Source: Xestospongia muta (lineage: Eukaryota; Porifera; Demospongiae; Haplosclerida; Petrosiidae). Taken from it: a DNA stretch of 64,000 nucleotides. The stretch spans positions 1,867,501 to 1,931,500 of the forward strand of contig OY848918.1 of assembly GCA_963693285.1 (NCBI GenBank). The letters are read 5' to 3'. The notes under the pieces are model-generated. The model saw only the letters and a program-made list of their open reading frames with translations, was not told the DNA's origin and ran no database searches. The translations under genes were made by a program, and so were the position numbers. Positions 12,989-38,460 of the stretch are shown in pieces. The number at the start of each line of letters is the position of its first letter. The first letter of the stretch is position 1.

Positions 12989-15817
12989 ATGCTTCTTTTT
13001 TTTCTTGTAGCTGTGAGTTATTTCTCTGCAGTGGTTAGTCTGCGTAAGTTACAATTTGTCTTCTGTTGTACCTTTTTCTCTTTGCATATATATATGTAGA
13101 AATTATCAAGCATCCTGTATCAGTTAATGCAACTTTTAATAGTACAACAACTTTTAGTTGTTCATACACTTATGTTACTGGTGTGAGCAGTTTCTGGGAA
13201 GTGAATGATGACCTTATACAACATCAACTGGAACCAAACTATCATGTTAACAAAACGTTTGATCCTACAAACAATACCATTGTTATAAATCAACTAACAA
13301 TAATAAGTTCTACAATCAATAATTCCACTATATTTTGCCTTGTCAAACAAGGTAATTCACTACCTTTACAGTCTAATGCAGCTTTGCTCTTACTTCAAGG
13401 TATAATACACTATATTCCATACCTGTAATACTAAAATGTTTACACGCTCTAGGTACATTAGACCCTCCTGGTCAGCTGAGTGCTCAATTTATCAATTACA
13501 CATTACTTATATCATGGACACAGCCTTTTACTCTAGTTAATGTTCCTATCACTGGATACAATTTATTTTTAATGTCAACAAGTACTGGAGTTATTATCAG
13601 TGAGCATCATTATGATAACATGACAACAAGTACTCATTTGAATGTATCTTTGGAGGATTGTACTTTGTATGCCATTACTTTGTCAGCTAATAATAACTTT
13701 GGAGTTGGCAAAGAAACTAATATCAGTTTGGTCTATCCTGGAGGTAAGAAAATGTCATAAGAATATCAAACCACTTTCAAAATAAATCGAAAACTATCAA
13801 CAAAATTCTCAGATGTATAAATTATTTTGAATTGTTATTTTTATATCTAAATCTATTTCTAGCACCTCAGCCCTTAACAAGCAATGATATTAATGTCGCT
13901 GTAAGTATTGTACAAGATGAATTTCATGTCAATGTCTCTGCGAATGTAAGTACTCATTATAGCTCTTGAACACTGAATGTAGATATATTAGTAGTATTGT
14001 TCTGTTCTAATATTAAGCATTCCTTGTTAATGGAACAGAACCAAGTATTTATTTAGCTATTAAATTTATTTAAAATGGTATGTGCAATTTGAAAAAATAC
14101 TACCAAATAACAGATATTATCTTATGTTTACTTAAAACATGTTTGTTTTATTGGTAACTTTCTATGTTTTTAATTTTATCTTGACAGACCAGTTTCACCT
14201 GTTTAGAGCAAGTCCCTAGTTCAGCTGATGTCATGTTATTATCTGATGATGGAACTCATGACTATATTGAAACTGTTAAACTCTTTGATAGTGGACATCT
14301 TAGAGTAGAGTTTTCACAAGTTGGTTCTAATCAACACTATACCATTGCTATCATGCTTTATAATAGTGCTGGGAAAACATTCTCCACTCAGCTAGCTAAT
14401 ATCAGTAAGAGAAGAAGTTGTAGTATTTTAGTTATTGAATATGTCACAAAAATACATTTTCTGCTTAGGACATTTGTAACTTTAATTTGTAATAGTTTTA
14501 ATGTCCCATCTGTTCTAGCTATAGAATGGTATATAGACTTAATGTCTAATTTTCCATAGGTGTATATGATGTTCAAAGTATAAAGTTAGGAAGAAATAAC
14601 TTTGGAGCATTTTGTGCCCAGTGTCACTTTATCCCTAACTCAATAGCTAGAGGGTGTCTCATACATATATATCATATTGCTGAAGGAGCCCTCCAATTTA
14701 TTGCTAAGACCACTATGAAGGGGTCTGGTGATGTATCTGAATGGATTTGTGTTAAATCTTTTGACGACAACACATTTTTTAATGTAACTATCTATGATAT
14801 TGAATGGGACTTTCGTACAAGTATTGAACCAGCTATTGTAATGACAGCACTTTATAATAGCTCTCTACCAGTAGTTATATATCTACCTACTTCCATGACA
14901 ACCAACCATATTCTAGTCAATACACCATCTACAACAAGACTTCAATACACAACTGGTACAACCAGTCAGTTTACAAGTGGATCTTCAACTAGAAATCTTC
15001 ACTACACTAGTACTAGTATGTATTTCATCAATCACGTATTACTTTCACTTTGATGTTAAGATATTTTTAAGACCCATGTACAAACAACAAACATAGTATT
15101 TACATTATTTGTGTGAAGGAAATAACTTATTCAATATATCTTTCAGTAACCAAAATAAACATAATTTTCTTTTGCAGCTATTATCGTAAGTGAACAGTCA
15201 TCAGTGTTGTCTCCAAAGATAACAACAACACCTTCTTTTTCTCAAAATACTTCCTTCACTTCAAAATATTTAGTTGTTATTGTTGCCACCATAGCAGTAG
15301 GAATAATACTATGTTTGGGAGCTATCATGATATGCCTTATAATAACTGTAAAACATCAACAAGGTAGGTAGATCAAATAGTGCCTTATTGAATTATGATT
15401 TATCCTAATTCTACAGGGAGACTTAAGTCATTACGACGTGGTAACATTGCGACTTCACTTAATCCTGTATATGGTATTGGGCCAGATTTTATCAAATCCA
15501 CAGATCTAGGAGAGCGTCCCCCAGAACCCACGTCTCATATTTACAATGAGGTTATTGTAAAACAACCAGATACTACTACAACTACTGATGATTGGATACC
15601 TAACCCTACCTATGGTCAGAGCATCAATACTGCTACTACTGCAGTGCTATATTCAGACTCTGTTAATGGAGGTACTGTACCACCACAGAGAAATGAAGAA
15701 AAAATTTATGACACTCCTAAACTTTGTGCTAATCAGGTAGAGGAACTGGAGCAATGTCCGGCTTATAGCAAGCCACCCACTTTACCATCACGTCCATCGA
15801 AACATAAAAATATTTAA
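12989..15817 (+). CDS. Receptor B2: Ig, FN3, FN3-like, CxxC domain, stalk, membrane helix, signalling-type tail
   Basis: Eight exons give 662 residues: 12989-13043, 13100-13399, 13453-13743, 13863-13945, 14188-14404, 14560-15015, 15178-15363 and 15417-15817. A signal peptide (MLLFFLVAVSYFSAVVS) is followed by an Ig domain (about 19-118, FSCSYTYV..FWEVN..IFCLV), FN3 (119-215), a split sandwich domain (216-315) and a domain with FCAQCHF..RGC. A Thr/Ser stalk leads to a membrane helix near 499-525. The 133-residue tail has two NPxY motifs (LNPVYGIG and IPNPTYGQS), HIYNEV and KIYDTP tyrosines, and a PTLPSRPSK proline motif. In known receptors such motifs bind PTB, SH2 and SH3 domains when present in the right context. 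Exon sizes 83+217 match 80+217 in gene A, so A and B are paralogues in opposite orientation. This is the only full copy of B here. Confidence 0.85.
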
Positions 15818-15971
15818 ATTTTCTTGATGTTATCGATTTGAAAGATAACACTCGAATAATTAGTTTGGAACTGCAAATTTTATTTCGTTATTATTATTTT
15901 TATCATTTTTTAAATCTTTTTATTTCTATTGAGAGTGCTATATAATATTATTCATAAGTAACCAAGTTTTC

Positions 15972-16043
15972 CACGTGGGTAGGAGCATGCGCAGACCTGG
16001 TATAGTTGCCTAGGCAACATTTTCAAAAGATAATAACCACGTG
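15972..16043 (+). promoter_or_regulatory. Proximal promoter of the nuclear-fusion gene: E-boxes, NRF1-like site, RFX X-box
   Basis: Within 92 bases of the start codon lie CACGTG (15972-15977), GCATGCGCA (15985-15993, NRF1-like), the perfect 14-bp palindrome GTTGCCTAGGCAAC (16005-16018) and a second CACGTG (16038-16043). The palindrome matches the RFX X-box, which is made of inverted GTTGCC half sites. RFX factors drive ciliary genes and male germline genes in animals. Binding here is inferred. Confidence 0.6.
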
Positions 16044-16063
16044 CTGCTGACCTTTGAAAAACG

Positions 16064-27818
<11,755 letters not shown>

Positions 27819-28767
27819 CCAACTCTTTTTATACAATAACTTTCCATTATAAGTACTGTATCTCACATTTTTACATGCTATATTGATACACCTACTCTAA
27901 TAATATTGTGATGTCATTTACACTTTATATTTAGCAATAACAATCATTACCTCACCTTTAAACCACTGATATTGTCAAATGTCATTTTATGGATAATGTG
28001 TAGTAACATCAAACATTTGTTACTTTTAGGTTACCATAGCAACATTTTAAATGGATTGCTATTTAAGCTGTTGTGTAATATGATGCAACTTTTCTTTCAG
28101 TGGTGTAGATTTCTAAGATACTTTCTCTTTTGACTACTGACCAGTGTACTTTGACACCTTTGCATTAACCACAATAACTTTTTAAGCAGACAATAGATCT
28201 TACCTACATTATAAATAGCAATACTAATACTCTATAATTAACTTAACTATTTGCACTACTTGGCTCCTACTGACATATAGCCCTTAAGATAAATAGGAAA
28301 AGCTTATTAGATACCATGTATATTAGGCTAAGGAAGAAGTTCTATAAAGTATGTTACTTTGAGATGACATGATCTTATAAGTCACCTACACTACATACAT
28401 CCTTGTATCTTTACAAGTGCTTAGATTAAGTATAGCAATTATTCTGTGAATTGAATTTCTAAAAAGTTTTAGTTTTTGCTCATTTGTTATTATAGGATAC
28501 TAATAGTTTTACTATTATTGTTAGTATTACAGTTGTAACGATAATAATAGTTATACTATATTGTTAGTCTAATGGTAGTAACGGCAATGTACTGGCGCCA
28601 GAAGATTGTTATGTTATGTGTTTCTTTAAAAATTGTAGTAACAATTGACAAGATACTAAAAGTATATACAAACTTTATATTTTATTGACATCAAATTATA
28701 TTATAAAGTCAGTTTATAATAGTCATTGGATACATTGTATAGAATTACAATGTATTAGTTATTATTA

Positions 28768-30532
28768 TTATACAGTAGATTCGACAGACTGTATAGAGTT
28801 TAGTGATGCATTAACAAATAGTTTATGAGCCGAAATCTTTTGAGGACTGGTATTACTAGAGTGTTCCTCGTTACTATATCTTGTTGATCTCATTGATGAG
28901 TTACTTTGATTGTCAAACGATCTGTCAAGACACGAGCCTTTTATTGAAGAGTTTGATGAATTACGTCTCTCATCTTGAATAACTTGGATTTCTCGTATTT
29001 TCTGCAAAAACAAGAGAGGAAATATTTTAAAATAGTTTTCATTAAACATCAAGACTTACCTTATATCTTGCTCTCATACATATAATGCATCCACTCAGTA
29101 CAACAATGACAACCAATAAAATGATAACAGCTGGAAGAAGAACCAGTGTTGGTATACCTATCATACTAATGAAGCTATCTACAACCAACGGCTCATTTTT
29201 TCCTAGAATTAAAGAAATTAGCAAGTAAACTTTAGCAATAGTAAAAATATAATACTTTAATATTTGTATTATTCAGTAGTATTAATGTCAACACATCGTT
29301 CAGTCAACATAACAATATTAGAAACAATATTCTTATACTGTTAAAAATGTTAGGCCCTGACACACATCATAAGCTATCACAAACTGGTACTATGGTATTA
29401 AATGGCAATCAAACTATTTCCCGAACATTTTGTTATTATGTTAGTTAACAGAAAAAAATCAAACAAAAGCAAAATATAATTGATATCCCACTAACATACC
29501 TGCCGGGCTTGGAGTCAGAGCTATTGTGTTCTTAGAACATGTTGTTAGCAAAACATGTTGTGTTATTGTTACACCTCGTGTAGCAGTTATTATAATAGTT
29601 GTTGTAGTTGCAGTTAGTTGAGAGGATGTGAATGAATTTGGTGTGGGTGAGAGTGTAGGTGATTGTGACATTAAAGTTGATGTTGTTATTGAAGTGGGTT
29701 TAACAAGAGGAGTATCTGGTTCTGTGGTGTAAAAGAGATCAAAGAATAGATAGATAATCGTGACGTGTCACATGGAGTAGTGGGAATTTTAGTAAGTGTT
29801 TATATAATTGTAATAATATTTATATAACTTATACCAATATACCCCACTATTGGAAATTGTTATGACAAATTATATTTAGATATAAATTAATACATTTACT
29901 GTTTTGGTCTCTAGGTTCAAAGGTTAAAGTCAGGAGTATAGTATTAATTTTACATTAAGTTTTGCTTCATTATCAGAAGGCACACTAGTTGTTCTATGTT
30001 ATGGTTTTACAAATCACACTTTAGCATTATGGACTAATTTAGTTTGTATACCTTCTACTGATACAACAAGGACTTCTCTGTTATGAGATGAGTAACACAT
30101 CAATACAGTTGTCTCTGTGATTGTGAAGGTATGATTTAAATAAACACGAAGATCTTCAGACTCATTTATAGTAGATATATAACTAAGATAAGGATTGCAA
30201 GGTTTTGTTTTATTGGTACAATGGACAGGAGATTTGATAGTAGTAGTTTTCCAACTCTGCATAGTATGTGACTGCCATTTTGGTCCATATAAAGAACAGC
30301 TACAAGTTAGAGTTAACTGCACAGGATTAGCTTGATGTTTCTGCATCTTCAATAAATGCACATCACCATTCTTCAGTGTTCCAGCAGGTATATTGCTGAT
30401 TTTACCTGCCAAATTTGAAGACAATAAGACATGCTCATAGTAAGTTGTATATAATAACTTACATTTACTTGCTCCTGTAGTTTGATGTAGCATTAAAGCT
30501 ATTATTGGTAATAATAGAAGTGTTACTGCCAT
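28768..30532 (-). CDS. Receptor C1: signal peptide, CxC domain, mucin-like stalk, membrane helix, Ser-rich tail
   Basis: Five exons give 340 residues: 30532-30463, 30405-30052, 29721-29500, 29202-29060 and 29001-28768. A signal peptide (MAVTLLLLPIIALMLHQTTG) is followed by one 118-residue domain with the pair TCSCSLYGPKW, further cysteines (VHC, KPC) and TTVLMC. A stalk rich in Thr, Ser and Pro comes next, then a membrane helix (LVLLPAVIILLVVIVVLSGC) and a tail with repeated Ser/Asn and SMRSTRYSNEEHSS. The extracellular domain is shared with D and the E relics, and I do not recognise it as a named family; it may be a divergent Ig-like fold. All extracellular introns are phase 1. A polyadenylation signal lies at 28686-28681. 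The gene converges on the nuclear-fusion gene, whose stop is 950 bases away. Confidence 0.82.
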
Positions 30533-31505
30533 CTCTGAATCTCTTTGTTCAGTTGTGTGTCTGCTAGTATATCAAATGGATTTAATATAGTACCTGAAGC
30601 CAAACAGGTCATGTTTTATTAGAGTTAAAAACGTACAACCTGCTTGTCAGCCTTCTGTTCTTTGATGTGCTATTATTCAACATACTTTGTAAGGCTACTT
30701 TGGTACTGTATAAATTATTAATATAGATTTACTCATTGCACATTCATTGTGTTATAGTGTATCTTTTATTTCAACATAATACAAATAGAAAGATGAGCTA
30801 TAAGCTAGTGGGCTAAGTCTATCCAACTTTTATCAAGTACATGCAGTACTGACACCAGAATCATAAAAGGAACAATGAATCTTAGTAGTTCATCATGGCA
30901 ATGATGATGCGTGAATTTAGTAAAAAAATTATAGTAAACTGCATCCAAACCCTCCTCCTTTCTGCAAGAGAGGGGAGGACCACATGAGACCATATTAGCC
31001 CCTCAACTTTGCGTATCCCTATATATGATCAAACAATTCCTCCCTCAACCCGACATACTAAAACCTAGATTTGAGCTTGGGATGAAGTCTAAGAGTTTAA
31101 TTAAACTAGCAGTTATAAAACAAGGAATAGTTGATAGGAATCGTATGCAGAGAGATGTTCGTAGAGACAATCCAATTACCATTTTGTGTTGAAGATTGAT
31201 CTGGTTTCTTACATTCTGTCAAGTCAAGTTTGGCGTCTAGGTCAGTGTATATTTAGTTTATAATGTCAATTGTATATATTATTGAATAAATAAATATTTG
31301 GCATGTGTGTGATGCAAAATATCTCTTAAAACAATAATAGATACATTAATCCTACAAATGGATGTGATATAAATAGATTCTATAGCTAATGATACTATAC
31401 AGGGAATGGTATTACAGGTGTTGTATAAAATAGTAAATGCAGTATGTTTCCAAGAAGATAACACTTCCTGATCATACATTGACTACAAATAAAATTTATT
31501 AACAT
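30533..31505. other. Gene-free stretch between the two duplicated blocks
   Basis: Upstream region of C1. No supported exon. The right edge at about 31505 is where the second copy of the nuclear-fusion gene begins abruptly. Confidence 0.5.
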
Positions 31506-34163
31506 TCAATGGCTTCTCTTGTCTATCTTAGGAGAGATCATATTACTAGAGACAGCTGTTTCTTTGTGACGACATTTTGTTTACTGGTTTTCTACCTCAG
31601 TTTGGTCTGTCACATCTCTGGATGTACGGCACTTTAATTATATATAGTGTAATTGAGGGCGGAGTTAGGAGAGTTGTATTATGGATTGTTGATCCTAAAT
31701 CACAAGAAGCGATGGTATCTAATATTACGTGTGTTAATAATGTGTTAATTGTTAAATATTATAGGTTGTTCTACCTGATTAGATTAGATTTAGATTAGAT
31801 TCTCTAATTATTCTACTGTACTCTCCTCTACTCTCTCTCTCTCTCTCTCTCTGGATTGTTGATCCTAAATCACAAAGACCAATGGTATGTAATATGTGTG
31901 TTTACACTAGTTAATAACTTGATATTAATATAAAGGGTCATTCTATCTGATTTGATACAAGTATAATACCTTCAAGAGTCTAAAAAACAATATCATCTTT
32001 GTTAAAAGATGCTATGGTAAGCTAAAATAAATATAAGATACAATGATATTATATAGTACCCCGCTTATTAATAGAATAAACTAACTTGGTTCGGCTTCAC
32101 ATCTTCATTAATTGTCTTATCACAACATTTAGGTGCATTGATTTCATATTTAGTAAGTTATTTTAGTAACATCTATTGTATATATTAGAGACATAATCAG
32201 GAAAACTCAATCATTACTTGAACCCAAGACATTTTAAATTCTAGTCGATACTTTATTTCCTTATTTACTGGAACCAGGATATGTGAGAGCAGTTTGTACA
32301 TGCACATATTATATGTACGTGAAATAGTTGGACTAACCCAGTCTCTCTCTACTTTCAATGCTTTCATATAACCATAGAATGATACATACATTGTATTATT
32401 TTCTAACAAAATTTATACAAGATCGTGTTTTAAGATGGTTTGTCCAATGATGAATAATGTTGTTTTCACCTTATCAACACCTAGCTCATGCTTTATAATT
32501 GTATCACTCATAGCACTGAATGTACATGTTGCTATATGTAATGGCTATCATATGTACAGATTAGTAACATTATATGTAATATATATCTATTACACAGACA
32601 TATTTGATATACAGTCTGTTGTGGTAATTTTAGAAATTAGGTAGATAGATGTATATATATTATTATTATTAAAAAATGTTACTAATTTAAACACAAGTTA
32701 TAAGATATCTGGTTATATTTGCACAGTATAAATTTAATGGTTGTCTTATGTGCTACTATAATTTTAACTCATTTAGTTTTCTGAGATAAAAATGTGGCAT
32801 TTGTATAGTATGCTAAGAACAGTGTATAATAAATATGTTATTACAATTATGGTTATAATTTAATTAGTTGAAAATTAATTTGAATTGAGAAAATTTCTAA
32901 CTAGCCAGCTTAAAATTTGCTAAAGTAAACCAAATATGTGTTTAGTCCTGAGGCAATCGTTTATAGTGTTAATTGTCTGCCACATGTTGGAACTTAACAT
33001 CTATTGGTTGTCATGACAGCTAGATAATAATGTTTGCTAACAAATATACATATCATTACAATAACATCATAATGTGCCAGGAAGAGAGCTATAGTGTGAG
33101 AATGGAATGTACAGATATTCTAGAAATATGTAACAATCACTTTGAAATGTATGGTATCAATAACAGGGGTTATTACTCGTTGTTTACTTATAAAACATTT
33201 ATGAGAGATGAGATGTCTATGATGTTATTTGAGTGACATTCATTCTCTACTATAACATCATAATTAAACAAAGGAGAGAGACAGATCATTCTTCAGTTAG
33301 TATAGAAGAACCTCAGAGGTTCTTGATTTAGACATGGATATGTTTCATATCCAGACATACCAGTAGACCTGATAGTCCATGAGGGACATATCCCAACCAA
33401 GAACTGATCAAAATATGCTAAGGAACAATGAGAAGTTATTTATGCCAGAACATACAATAAAAACTTGTATTTGTTATAATTATGCTATAATCTGTCATTA
33501 TTAAATCTTGTGTTATCATATGGACATTACCAAAGAACATACGTACATCTAGTGTTAATATTGGTGACTGTTACATTAACAATGTCCATATCGTTATATA
33601 GTGTTATATAACAATTCCAAATACATGTGTTATACTAGATATACGTATAATTAATGAGGTGATAACATGTGACTAATCTGATTAAGAGACAACCAATCAT
33701 AGATATAGTACATAACAGCAGTACCACTTCTAATGTTGTCAGTGTAGTTTATGAAATATTTGTACTGAATACCAATAATTAGACTAAAAAAACTTCACAC
33801 AAACATATTACATCTAGAATGTAATCATTGTTGATCAAAGCAAATCCAATTAGGCTGCTGTCTGGTGACCTAATCTATTTCAAAGTCATAGGTTACTCCT
33901 ACCTATACATAATGACCTCATTTCAATACTACATTCCTAAACTCTATATAGTACCGGTATGAGGACTTGCTGCTAATTTGCTACAACAAATAGCCTATGT
34001 TAGTGTATTATAGTTAATATTGTTAAAATTAGAATGTAATATACCACTACACAGACATGAGGGGGGTGATACAAAATATTATAATTGACTTTATGTCAAT
34101 CATCTGAGCGTAAATTATCAAATACCAAAAATAACAAACAATTGTACAACATTATAATGTATA

Positions 34164-34204
<41 letters not shown>

Positions 34205-37200
34205 TCTCTCTCTCTCTCTCATTAATTCACTCTCCTTATTTCTATCTAGTAAGCGGTCTCTATATACATTAACATGCTAAGAGATATCAAGATACAGAGA
34301 GTGTCAGTGATTCCACGTATCTTGTAACCACACCTGATTATACCACATTGGACACTTGGGAAGGTCAAAGGTCACTGGGATGGTCTTCTCTAACATGTGT
34401 GTGTTAATGTATTTTAATATAATTTATGTGTTATTACTATATAACCACAAATCACATTATATTTGTTATTCATTTACTAAAGAGTTGACAATAATTACTA
34501 TAAACAGCTGTTATTTGTTATTTTCCTACTACAAATCTAGTAATGTTGTTTTTAGTTAGCTTACAAGTACCTTCATTCACATACAAATACATGTCGTGTA
34601 CACTGTGCTATTAAATGTCTTTTACTCATAATTATACATAAATATATAACACGTTATATGTGGGTATGTTATGTGGTATCTGTAACTATACACATACATT
34701 AGTTGCTAGGGTGACTACCATTTAGATATGAGAGAATTTGTCAGGCTGTCTCATTTCACCAAATACTTCAGGAATCTTGTTCTAGACATGGATATTTTCC
34801 ACATTTGGACATACCAGTAGACCTGGTGGTCCACAATGGCCGTATTAGGAGTACTAGATGCGTGACTATTGTATTTATTTTAATCATGTATATGACTGCT
34901 ACTGCACTGTGTGACCTCATACGTTATGAGTAATAATGTGTAATAATGACTTCATACCGTATGTGTATGGTTGCCACTATGGTTCACTGGTCCACAAGGG
35001 CTGTATCAGCTATGTGACTTCTCTATTTATATATATATATATATGTGACTGTCACTGTATAGCACTATACCATTATGTGTAATGTTGACTTCATGCTGTA
35101 ATTGTATGGTTGTCACTATGATTCCGGTATACATTTGCCCACTCATACATATATGTGACTTCATATTTGTACTATCTAATGTAATTTAAACCACACAATA
35201 ATAATTACAACAACAGTATATAAATATATTTTAAGCTCATAAGTAAATTTAGAATATATGTATTTGAGGCCACTGTTGTTACTAATGCAGATTTAAATAC
35301 AATTATTAAAATGTTGTGTGAGTGTATTTCAGACTATGTTTGTTACAAGATATCACATATTAACACCTTGTAATTTACGCTAATAGGAAATTTAGTTGTT
35401 ACCTGAGAAGTAAATGTATGTCTTCTGATTTCTGGTTGTGTACGTGGTAATAGTGATATAATCTCTCTCTCTCTCTCTCTCTTTCTCTCAATTAAATTCA
35501 AATAAATCTTTAGAAAGTACATCAAAGTACTAGTGTTTTAAAGGAACCTAATAACAAGGATTGTAACCCTGTAAGTCCAAAAGAGTACCTTTGTCTTGAA
35601 AAGAAGTAAACAGAGAGTGTCATTAGTACAAGTAGGGAAAATCATTCTCCATTCACCAGATATGTGTGGGTAATTTACAATAAAGATATTGACATATTAT
35701 AAGTGTTCTACTTAGCTCACGTAGTAAAGTTGTAGCAAGTCATTTTTTTAATTTAACCACAAAAAATGACATCATCAATATACTTTACATATTGTATATT
35801 GTATTATGTAATACTTCGTATTTGAAACCATTCACGAAGTAGACACAACAATTGTGTCTTTGCCAAAACACAGATTTGTAACTCTTCATTTTAACCTTTT
35901 ATCATCTGATGTGTGTTTTTACAACATATTGGTCTCATACTTCTTAATGGCTTCTCATAAAGTCCAGGACTAGTAATGCCCTCATTGTAATATTATAACT
36001 AGTTATCATATGCCATAGTGTGATAAAATACACGATTATATTGGTACAGTTCAATACTAGGGAGAAACTTTTGAAAGTAGAAGACTTGAGAGGTAGAAAT
36101 TAAACATTCTATCAGCTGTTTTAGTTTGTAAAACATAATTCTATCACTTTATATATTCTATTTTCATATTGATGTTGTGGCTACTACTAGTATTGTTAAG
36201 GTTTGTTAAACACTATGTCATTTATTACACCTACAATGATGTACTTGTCTTGTCTCTGTTGTTATGGTATATGCTATACATTCTTGATACTAATAGCTAT
36301 ATTTTTGTGTATGTGTTTAAGATTATCTTCAGAATATAATTGACATTATGCAATGAAAGAGAGGCATACTGTAGTGGAAAGAGGAGGAGGAGGATACACC
36401 GACAATAGTAAACTAATAAATATTACTTACACTTTTTTGTGTTCAGCAAACCCACTGGATTTTTGTCCAACTATGTCAACACTTTTCTAATCTTATAAAA
36501 TGATAATTAATAGTGTTGTAATTTGAGTAACTGCATGGACTGTCCTTCATCTTAACATGTAGAGTTCACGGTATTAGTATAGCGGTAGTGTCTATATAAT
36601 AATAACAATTTACCATATAATATAATATTGGTCATTCTGATACTACTAAAGTATTATTATAATACATTATACATATAATATACATATTATATTATATTAT
36701 TGTACATTATAATATCATATTGGTCTCTCTCTATATATAATTATACTAACGCATTATAATAGTACTATATACTTATAGACAAACTACATTATATGGTCTA
36801 GTGGAGAGAGATGGTTAGACTATCGTATAGTATGTTTGATATAAGGATTGATTTCTTTACATTTTAATTTTACTAGATAGATTGTGAAATGTTTACCAAA
36901 TAACATTCTCTTTTTGTTTTACTCTTTGTTTCTATTATGTAATATTATATAACCTATCATAAGACATATGGTTTTGTTGGGTTAGATATAGAGAGTTTAC
37001 ACAAAATAGAGTCAAATGTCTGTCACGTTTTATGCACTATCACAATATAGTATACTAGAATGTACTAGAATATTCTATAATTATCATAGTGTAATACTAA
37101 CTACAATATAATATGTAGTTTACCTTGCTACTCTATTTGATACTACACTCAATAAACCATTTTCATATATTTACTTTGGTCAATCCACACACACACAGAC

Positions 37201-38460
37201 GCACACTTTTAATAATACACTACAGTTTATGTTGTCAGTTATTTCAACACAATATGTCACAATGTATTTGTGAGTGAAATGTCTTAGAGACATGATTTAT
37301 CTAAACATGGATTTGTAATTTATAACAATACCTCTAAGTGTGTGTGTGTGTTATTTTTAAGTCTTAATGAGTAGATTGTCTTATTAGCAAAGTCTAGCAA
37401 AGACCACAGGATCACTAATGCATCAACACAATTGTATAATAGTTTAAAGTGGAAACTTTAATCTCTAATTTGATTTCCCAGTGTCTCCTTAATATCCCCT
37501 TATCATGTGACTCAAGCATGACACTTCAGACTATTGTACAGCTGTGTTGATGTCCTGTTTATCAGTTGAGACACTTGTGGTCTCTGTAAGATCCTACAAC
37601 TAAACTGATCATTAAGTCATTAAGTAATCATTAATATTATTATTATATTGCTATACCCCATAAAGTGTTATCTTCTTGATAAAGTCAGGTATTTGTATCT
37701 GGAACAGGTACACATATCAATGACGACATCATCATGTTATTGGGACATTAGTCTTGTTTCCATGGTACACAAATACCTAACATTCAATAGTTCCAGTAAA
37801 CACAATATAATAATATAATTGGGAAATTTGGCACGATATTTGTTGTTATCTTGGGAGGCCTCTATGACCAAATTTGTACTAACAGTTGTTGTTAGTAGAG
37901 TGTCATTATCCTTAATTGTTTATTATTGTTAGCAGTATTAATTGAGTTAGATTTTAGATAGAGAATAATCATGGGATCTTTATTACACACGTGTGGTTCA
38001 TAAACACTAACTGAGGCATGAATGATGTACAATGGAAAGTGCTCTTTTAAATCTGTTTATATGTATTTTTTTATTTTGGATGTAGATTTAATATACTGTT
38101 ATACATATACATGTTTATATGTATTAATAACTGTTGTACATCACATTGTTCTTGTTATCACAAAGTGAATACTTCTTAGAAATAATTATCATGATTTGAT
38201 GTGATAATTTTTAAAAGTTATGACAATTAAAACTATATATGGGGAGTGACTTCGTTCTGTTAGGATTCTATCTATACATTAATTCTGTTCTATAATCAAG
38301 TTATCATCATATGTACACTAATTACCCTGGCCTGCCCCAGTATTTCTTGTTGTCATCTCTTGTCATAAGGGTTAATGTAGATTATGACCTTCTTCCATAC
38401 CAGAATATCTTTCGTCACTCCTCACTGTACAGGTTTAATCAACTCTTTTATAGATTACCC
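31506..38460 (+). pseudogene. Dead partial copy of the nuclear-fusion gene
   Basis: Starts abruptly at TTCAATGGCTTCTCT, matching codons near 238 of exon 1, so the signal peptide and Cys-rich domain were never copied. The membrane part (31506-31716) has deletions that break the frame, and its donor reads GTATCT where the parent has GTATGT. A second copy of the last ~38 bases of the exon, with a good GTATGT donor, sits at 31853-31891 after a CT tract. Exon 4 is recognisable at 34240-34400 but has lost one T in the TCTTTG run and meets TAA. Traces of exon 5 occur at about 35540-35620 and of the last exon at 38345-38450. Exons 2 and 3 and the minisatellite were not found. Confidence 0.85.
34166..34219 (+). 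repeat. (CT)n remnant before the dead exon 4
   Basis: The same position relative to the acceptor as 22818-23036 in the live gene, but only about a quarter as long. A similar short CT tract at 35461-35489 precedes the trace of exon 5. Confidence 0.9.

Larger units (their letters stand above)
7592..13515. repeat. Tandem segmental duplication, unit 2
   Basis: This parallels 2341-7591, with an extra ~870-bp insertion (10699-11568) and a much shorter GA tract. Similarity to unit 1 stops at 13515 inside the FN3 exon of B2, exactly where unit 1 ends, so unit 2 carries the sequence flow of the ancestral locus on its right side. Confidence 0.92.

Noticed and set aside
31070..31190. Open plus-strand stretch (KSKSLIKLAVIKQGIVDRNR..)
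   Set aside because: Short, no splice sites or relatives in the window, and no recognisable domain.
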